From Ianthella basta (lineage: Eukaryota; Porifera; Demospongiae; Verongiida; Ianthellidae): 64,000 nucleotides of DNA. Below, piece by piece: positions 1 to 9,394 of the stretch. A model generated the notes under the pieces. The model searched no databases, was not told the DNA's origin, and worked only from the letters and a program-made list of their open reading frames with translations. How positions within the stretch are numbered: the first letter of the stretch is position 1; every line of letters starts with the position of its first letter. The translations under genes and the position numbers were made by a program. Where the stretch lies: contig OZ025874.1 in assembly GCA_964019415.1 (NCBI GenBank), forward strand, positions 7,187,592 to 7,251,591, given 5' to 3'.

Positions 1-181
1 GAGAGGGTGAGGGAGGAAGATGGAAAGGGGAGAGGGGGAGGGAGGGGGATGGAGAGGGGAGGGTAGGGAGGGGGATGGAGAGGGGAGGGAAGGGAGAGGG
101 AGAGGAACAGGGTGAGAGGACCTGATGCAGCAATAGTGGTATGCCATCTACGTCCTAGAGCATAATGTGGCTTGTACTTAC
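1..181. repeat. Purine-rich G/A tract and intron sequence of CDK5RAP3
   Basis: Positions 1-120 are an imperfect GGGAGGG/GGATGGAGAGGGG array. The rest leads to the splice donor of the last visible CDK5RAP3 exon (GTAAGT on the minus strand at 181-176). No other feature is seen. Confidence 0.7.
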
Positions 182-343
182 TAGGTCTAGGTGGAGTTGG
201 TCGTCATGGTGATTATATTCCTCAGTCCGCTGAGTAAGGAAGGACTGCAGCTCACTCAAGTCGTCCAGAAATATGCTCCGTGTTTCAGTGCACTCCAGAA
301 CAGTCAACAGATCAGACGGCTCCACACCTGAGCTGCCTACTGC

Positions 344-400
<57 letters not shown>

Positions 401-1272
401 CGTGTGCATGTGTGAGCACGGTAGTGTGTGGTATGAGTGTAGTGTGTGTGTTCGGTGCAATGGAAGCAAGGTTACAATTTGAATCACAGCCACTAAGCTG
501 TACTGGCTAGGCTCTGCAATAAAACCAACCATCAGCATCACTAGTTTCCACTTTGATTCCAAAATCACCCACTTCAGTCTGAGACCCCTCTCCAGTTGTT
601 TCCACGGTGATCCCATCCTCCTCTCCATCCACCAACATCGTACCTGACTCTTCCAGTGTGATGATATCAGAGAAATCAATGTCTTCTCCGAAATCAATGA
701 CATCATCGGTAGCAACTTGTTCTGCGATTTCATTGACTGGTGTAGTATTTGAATACCCCTGCCTAACAGCACACCCAACATTCTACACACGTTGTAAGAG
801 GAAAAGGAAAAGAAACCATCAGCAAACTGAGTGACAAACTTCCCCGAGAGGACTACCTGAGTGACAGTAATTGAAAGCCACCACCACCACCACCACCAAA
901 AACTCTGTTGCTGTAAATTGATAGTCCAGTTTGAGTTATGTATAATTATACATACTATAAAATTATTACAATAATACTAATGACTGCACTATGCACTGCA
1001 CACCACACACCTTCACCTCGTCTAGCCCGCTAGACCCTATTTCTTATTATCACACAGATGGGAAAGACTTCCCTTCTGTCTGTGTAATACTGTAATTCTC
1101 TCTAACCTCCTTAGGGTATGCTGTGATGACCTCCCCCTCCCCCCTCCCCCCACATGCACACAACTAACTGATGGGGCAGCTCCTGTCCGCCATTCAAACA
1201 CAGAAGTGTTTCCCTTTGCCATCACATGGCTCAGCAGTACAACAGTAGGACCTGGGTCTGACCCACTGCATC

Positions 1273-1311
<39 letters not shown>

Positions 1312-1354
1312 GGTACACAATGCCAATACAGAAACAAGTGCTGACACATGAAAC

Positions 1355-1385
<31 letters not shown>

Positions 1386-4300
1386 GCAATGCGGGCAAGC
1401 ACCAACAAATGGAGAAGATGAAGGAGACATGACAAACCCTGTAACTACTCAACTTGCTACTACTGAAGCTGGCCTTTGACTATGTACACACACTACACAG
1501 TACACTACACACTGCCAGTTATAAAGAGCTACAGTGAGCAGTGTCCAAAGGTGTATGATTTTGCATATGAACATATGTTTAATATACGGCTCCACAGTAT
1601 TCCCTTGTAAAACATACAACAAAGATACGTACGTACAGTGTGCATCACAGTACACGTGGTAGCAGCTGAAGCAGTGGTCACATACATACCCTCTGACGTA
1701 TTGGGAGAACTTGTGGTAGAAGTCCACTACAGACTGCAGTGCTCTTGTCTCCTCTGCCACTCCTTGCAGCGTTTGGGGCAGCTCATCAACAAGATGAAGT
1801 AACTCCCTCTTAGGGTGGTCCCCCTTTGCAGGGAACGGGAGGGAGAGGGAGGGGAGGGGAGGGAGAGGGAGGGGAGGGAGAGGGAGGTGAGGGAGAGAGG
1901 GAGGGGAGGGAGAGGGAGGGGAGGGAGAGGGAGGGGAGGGAGAGGGAGGGGAGGGGAGGGGAGGGGAGGGGAGGACAAAGGAGGGGAGGGGAGGAAGTGG
2001 TGAGGGGAGGGAAAGGGGAGGGAAGGGCGAGGACAAGGGAGGGGAGGGGGTGAGGTGAGATCAAAGAAGGTACTTTAATTTAAATCACTTCACTGAATCC
2101 AGTCAAGTGTCACATGATTCACACAAAGGCAGGCACACACCCAATCAACCACATACCCTCCACATGCACATGCACACACACACACGTACACATACAAACA
2201 CACTCATCCAATCCAAGGCCACACAAAGTCACATGACATGACACAATACACCTGTCACAACACACACACACAAGGGGCCAATGTTATATATGACTTCCAG
2301 GTTGCCATGGGAACTACAACCACAAACTCCTGATAGTCCTACACTAACAAATGACTTGTTGAACATGCAAAAGTGTAAATGTACACAAACTATCCCTCCC
2401 TCTCTCCCTCCCTGCCTCTCTCCCAACAAAGAGACACACAAGCTCAAGTCCCCAGATTAGCTTAAAGGGGTTGGACCACCACCTGTTACAACAACAAATT
2501 GCTATGGCATGCAACCAAGATCAGGTGTAGGGGTGGGAGGGGTATCCTATTAATCAACAGGCTATAAAAGACATTAGCCACAGCTGATCTGGCCAAGAGG
2601 GAGTGAAGCAAGAGACTAAGGGAGTCTCACCAGAGCAAGTTCCTTGTGGTGAGCATAAGCCATTAGCACTACCATCATCCTCATCTTCCTGTTACTGCCA
2701 AGTACTAACAAATGTCAAGAGAACAGTGCAGTAGGCCTGGATAAAGTGAATGCAATGGGTATGGGCTAGTGGTTCTAAAGGGAGTCCATGCCGAGAAGAG
2801 TTACACGTACAGAAAGCTATGTTTTGAAATAACTGTCTCTGTAATTCTTTTACAGAGTGTGTGCCTGTGTTGACTGGAGCTAAAGCGAAGCCGACAAGGA
2901 TGGGAGGGAACAGCTTCAGTGCACAACAGACGCTTTTCATCGCTGGAGGAACGGCCATCTTGTTGCTTGCTCTCACAGGTCAAAACGGCTGCCTGTTTCC
3001 TGGAGCCGATGCTTTAGGATACATCAGCACACACCCTCCACACGTTTGGTTTGCTGTCTCAGAGAAAGTATACAATGAGTCTCTGCACGCCTGTAACCTG
3101 TGGCAGGGGAACCTTACTGGGCGAGCCTGCTACCAAGACACTGACTGCATAGGAGGAAGTGTCTGCATGTCGAGGTACAGACTGAGAGAAGACAGCAGTA
3201 TTAGCCTGTGCTGTTGCAGGTTCCAACAGCAGGGAAGGTGTTGTGACCCTGAGGCAGTCTGTCCGGGCTGTAAGCGTTCCATGTGTCCAGACGGCTTTGA
3301 TCCTTGCGACTACGAAATCTGTTACAGACATCCAAATGCAACTTGCATGAAAGATGACATCTGTCGCGAATGTCGAGCGCGGTTCTTCTACAATGGAACG
3401 GAAGTCACCAACATCTGCCACGTCTTAATCTTTCCATCACGGGAGACTCCAACAGCAAGTGGATACATGCCAACAGAGCCAGACCCTGAGGGAAATGGTG
3501 ACGAGGAGCCCCCTTCAAGCATACAGCCTTCCAGCATGGTGGAAGAAGAAGTAGCGCCAACTTTGACATCACAGGCTACCACACCTCCCATTCCAACACC
3601 TTCCCCTTAATGCCTGATAAGATTACACACAGCAGATGAAAAAAGAACTCATTAATAACAACACTTGCTTTAATTAAGAAAATATAGCACTCTCTCAGCT
3701 CACAACCTATCTTATCACCACCATACTACACGTACGTATATATGTTACATCAAAATACACAAATTAGGCACATTTGCAAATTTTGTAGAATTTAACTTTC
3801 ATCAATAAATATGTCGGGACATTTGATCCTCAATGCAAAGCATACATACATACATACATACATACATACATACATACATACATACATACATACATACATA
3901 CATACATACATACATACATACTAAAGTTGCACCGATAATTGAATCGGCAATCGGTATCGGCCGACATTGGGTCTCTGTACCCTTATCAGTAATTGATTTT
4001 TTTCCTTCGTCCTCTACTGATTATGTCACCTCAAGCACGTGACGTGTGCAAGTAAAGTGTTATGTCGAGTGGTTACATTGTTGCAGCGTTTGCCGTTGAT
4101 TTGTTCTAGGTCTGCGGCGCATGGAATCAGCAGGAAGGAAGATGTCACCAGCGTGGGACTTCTCCGTCAATGAGGACCTCAACTTCGTAGTGTGCCAGGC
4201 CTGCAACAAGAAGGAATCCGCGCAGTGGTAGGAATTGCAAGAGTTATATTTATAATAATTATGGGATTATACAAATTTGGTGCAGCATCTGAAGGACAAG

Positions 4301-7300
4301 CACGCTCAACTACACAGAGAGTTTCAACAAAAGGTTGAGGTGCAGAATGCAGCGACTTTATCAAGTAGTCGAGCACCTTTCTAGCAAATATTGCTTCGAG
4401 CCTGAAAGTGAAGATCACGTATGTATCTGTAGAATCAATGATGCGCGTGCACAGTGTATTCACAGGAGAACTAGGGAGACGATTGCACTTGATTGTCAGC
4501 CGTTCTCTGTGACTGAGGACAAGGGCTTCAGGCAGTAGATCAAAGAAACTGAGGTACACATTGCGAAGCAAAAATTGAAATATCGGATCGGTATCGGCAC
4601 TTAAAATCGGAAATCAGATAATCGGTAAAAACCCATATTGCTGCAACTCTAATACATACATACATACAAGCATGCATACATACATACATTGGCTTCACAA
4701 GCAAATAATGCCATACACACAACATGTCTCCGTTTACATGTACTGCCCAACTGATGTCAAATGTTCTATAGCGCCTTTGACTGTTGAGCAATGGAATATT
4801 GGCTACATGACAGGGATACATACTACACAAGCAATTCTGACTGAATGAGATTCACTGTGTTAGTGCTAGCTACTTGCTTTAAGGATGCATGATTTGCATT
4901 CTTCATGAACTGTTAGCTACAGTACAGCTACAGGAGATGAATGAAGAGACTTCCAAGTTTTAAACTTTTGTAGCTAAATCTTCATTGCAAGTAGAAAAGT
5001 CTGGGTGGTACATCTCCATAGCAACTGCTTTGTACCAATCAAATTCATACAATGTCTTACCATTCTACAGTACATGGTTGCAATACAAGTGCCCCTTGGA
5101 CCCTTTGAGGTTAACTGCTTAATGACATTCATGAAGTCCTATACATAATTAGGTTAACTAATTATGAGATCACAAGACACATTCATGAGATCCTAAACAT
5201 ATTCATTGAATAAACAATAAGCACCAAACTCATTGTTGGCCACACACAATGTGAAAATGGCCGCAGTCAAGAGAGTAGTTCTGTTTGTTGCTGCATTTGT
5301 GACAGTTGTGGCAGTAGCTTCAATCCTGCTGGTGGGAAGTTTGACAAAGGAAGGTGTTCTCCAAGGCAGAAGTGCTGGTGCAGAAGACACATCCTTACTG
5401 GATGAAGGTAGAGGGAGACAGACACGGCAGCTGTCATACTATGAGTACTATCAATATAGGTTCTGTACACAGAGAGGTTATACAGTGATGGAAGATACTG
5501 ATTGTGGCCAGAACAACCCATGTGAAGGGGAAAAAGCCTATTGTCTCTTTGGAAAATGCTGCTGCCTCATACCACTCTGCAACTGTTCGAGGGCAGTTTG
5601 TAGGGCCATTCCTGAAGCTACGAAGGTCTGTGAAAATGAGGGGAAGTGTACCTTTGATTGTAGAGCAAAGTTTTTCTACAAAGGAGTGGACATCACACAT
5701 CTTTGCGAAACTTACAGTAGGGAGCAAGTTGAGGTCGAGGTGACACTTGGTCCTTGTAAGGAAAGTTGTCCTTTTCAAGACAAACCATGCTCGGTGGTGT
5801 CTTGCGCTGGTGCTCCGCAGGCCACATGTGAGGATCGCTGCATTGGCGAATGTGACGCTAAGTTCTTCCTCAGTGGGGTGGACATAACAAGTTTCTGCTA
5901 CCTTAACCCTGCGATCATTCAGTCCTATGTCGAATATATCCAGAAGATACAGGGTATAACAGACGACACTGAGGATGGTGACCAAGGGGATAATTCAGGA
6001 TCCGGCTCTGGTTCTGCCAGTGGTAATTCAGTTTAGAATGGAACTTAACTGTTTGTTTACAACCAGTCTGTCATATACAACTGGTCATCCCTAAAACCAC
6101 AGCTCTTTGCATATTGTAGTGAAGAACACTTTTGATAACACTATAACGTTAACTTGCTATGAACGTTTGTTTGTTGCCATAATTATGACAATGCTGGAAA
6201 AATCAGCCTTGTCAGCTGAGTGCTTTAAACTATCGAGGAGTTTGGGGCTAAAGGTGGATTAAAGTTGAGCGAATGCATACATACAAACGTTGCAGAATCA
6301 ATCACAACTGATTGCAGTACTGTTTTGGCTTGAATGGCGTCAGCTGAGATACTTTACTGGGCGTACCACAGAGTGAGACAGGTATTCTTATACATAGCAA
6401 ACAATGACACCACGTGTGTCCAGCGATGCAAGTTATTCATGCAATTATTTGTATTCTGGCACAGCAGGCACTGTCAATATCAAAATTAAGGATTGTATTA
6501 AGCAAACAATAGTTACGTACAACTTCAATTCATAGTCCCACTCCCATTCGCAATGGTACCCATACTGAATCTAGTCTCATTATTAGCCCAGTTCTGGCTG
6601 CCACATCTGTAATGGCCCAAATAGGATGCCTGGAAGTGGGCTGGGAATATACTGAATCCAACAACTGTGACCGCCTTATACTTAGTACAGTAGATTCTGA
6701 GTGACTACGTAGCTCCTAAGGCATGTAAGCACACCAACCAAACTGAAGTGGGCGCAGAGTGATGGCTGTCAGCGAACACTCCAACTCCTCTACTGTACAT
6801 GCAAGGCTGCAGGTTGGAGTAAACCTGTATAGGGACCACACAACATATCGTCAATGTGATAGACACGGCTAGTTACTAGTATACAGCTGCCTCACAAGGA
6901 TTAGACCCATACCCAGGCCGTCTGTGGACAATTAGCAGGGGCAAGGAAGCCGGTTCAAACCCACTAGGTATTGGGAAACCAAATAGAAAGAAGGGATTAA
7001 CTTTGGCATATGCACAGATTAGTCGGTTGACGGATGGTTGCACAGGGCCTGCGGTGGATGTGGCAACACTGCGAGACCGTTGCATGTGGTTAACAAGTCA
7101 CAAGATTGCAAAATTTATCACATTCTTTGCTCTCACATGCAGTGTCATACAGCAAAAACACACACATAAAAATACATGCAACACAAAAAGTACAAAAAAA
7201 TGTGAATACAGAGCAAGTTGCAGTATAATACATGTATTAGGATACTAGAATGTAATGTAATGTACAGTATAGGCACTTGTATGATAATGTATTGTAATGT

Positions 7301-9362
7301 ACAGCAGAAGGCACTTGTATGATAATGTATTGTAATGTACAGCATAAGGCACTTGTATCGTATTGAAAGGCATACGTATGGTGCTAATGCTGGTAGGGCA
7401 TAGGTGCGACAAGACAGAGCTTCAGTCTTATTCAAGAATGCACTCTTTAGATCTGTAGGAGCTATGGCAAGAACCACCAAGCTTTTCACATTTCGTAGGC
7501 CGGTAATAATAGTCCCTCAAACAACGTCTGTCGTAGCAGATACCACTTTGGTACACATGTTGCCGATCATTGCAGCACTCCTCAGTGATCTCTCGATTTG
7601 GGAGGTAGAACCGAGCCTTGCAATTCTTTGCACATGGCTCCACGCGACACTCTGCACTGGGGTATTGTGGACAGGTTGTGGTGTTACAAAGATCAGTGGA
7701 ACACGGCAGCTTACAGCCTGGGCATGTGGCAACTGAGTCGTTGCAGCAGCATTCTGCGAAACCAGAGAAACTATCATGGTCACAGTATGAACCAGGAGAG
7801 CACAGGTGCGATCCGCCCCAACAGTTTGTTCCCAATTGCATTCCCCCAGAACGGCTGCAAGCCTCTCTGGGAGTGTCACACATGCTCGTCACATCCTTGC
7901 CACCGCTGGTCACAAACATGACATTGCAGCTGCCACATCTCCTTTGGCATACAGCATCTGGATAAGCAGGGCACCTTTGAGAGTCACACGGGTTGGAACC
8001 ACATAACAAGGAGTCTTGACAGCAGCAAGTTGCAAAACGACCAAAGGGATCAACGTCACAATAGGACGACTCTGGACACAAATCTTCCTGGAGCCGGCCA
8101 CATGCGATACCCAAATCCCACCCACCGCGTCGAGAGCATGGCAGGAAGTCGTTACATGTGCTAGTAATGTCACTTCCTGCTCTGTCAACAAAACGAGCTT
8201 CACACCCAGCACAGTTATCTACCATACATGTGGCACTAGGAGAAGATCGACAGATGGCACCCCTACACGGATCGGCAAGGCACTGAAATGGCAGTGTACA
8301 GTTGGCACACACAGCCATTGGGTCAGAACAAGGCATCTCTGCACTAACAGGACCAACGACCGCCCATACCAGCCAAAGTAAGCAACACTGAAAGGTGCCC
8401 AGAAGGGAAAAGGGTGCCCTCATTGTTCTGTTCTCTCACACCTTCTGCACTCTTCAAGGTCCACTACAACTGAGACAGTACTACCAACTCTGAACTATCT
8501 TCTTTTTCGCTGTTCTCCCTGAAATGCCCCTAGTTACACAGAAGTTACTAATGATACTGGAGAGTCACTTTACAGGACAACTTTTTCACCAAAACCAGCC
8601 ACAATCTGTGGGTGTGACCCACCACACAGACATGTATGTTATGCTATTGGGAGGAAATTGGAATTATAAGGCCTCAAGTGATTTCCATATATGGTATGTT
8701 AGGGATTTTTTAGTGCTGAGGCAACTATATGTAGTCACAAGCATGCCACACAGAAACCCTATACCTTGCCATGCAGCTTCACAGATGTAATTGATTACAG
8801 CCTCCTTGTCACCTCATTAGAAACGCAGCTTACACTTAGCTACCATAGCCTGCTATCTTTGCATGAAGAGAATGGAAGAGACCAATTCAAGACTTAGATG
8901 ACAAGGGAAGGCAGGAATTCAATTCAAGCCTTTGATGTCCACTTATCAAACCAGAGTGAGGTTCCTAATGAAACATGCTTAATATAATTATACTTGGGTG
9001 CACCATTTCACAACCTGATGGAGCATTACAACCAACCAATGCCGGTTGACAGGATTCACTCTAGAGTACGCACAGCCAACAGAGCCTACAAGCAGGATTC
9101 GCATACTGCACTCCAGCACTTTAAGGTATGATGCATGTGTGCACATACACATGCATCATGTACACACAACACACATGTGCACGTGCGCACACACACACAC
9201 CTACAGTCAGTGAACCCACTTTAATTCCCATCTCATTGCACTTTGTATGGTATCGCTCTCGAGAGGCTTTTGCATTCAATTCACTGTCAGATTCTTTCTT
9301 GTCACACTCCTGTGCATTCACACACCCAAATAAGCATAAACACAGTGAATACAGCACATACG

Positions 9363-9394
<32 letters not shown>

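Noticed and set aside
155-790. A single 211-residue minus-strand protein
   Set aside because: It runs through two CDK5RAP3 exons and the CA-repeat intron between them. Splicing at 530 and 339 gives the homologous protein.
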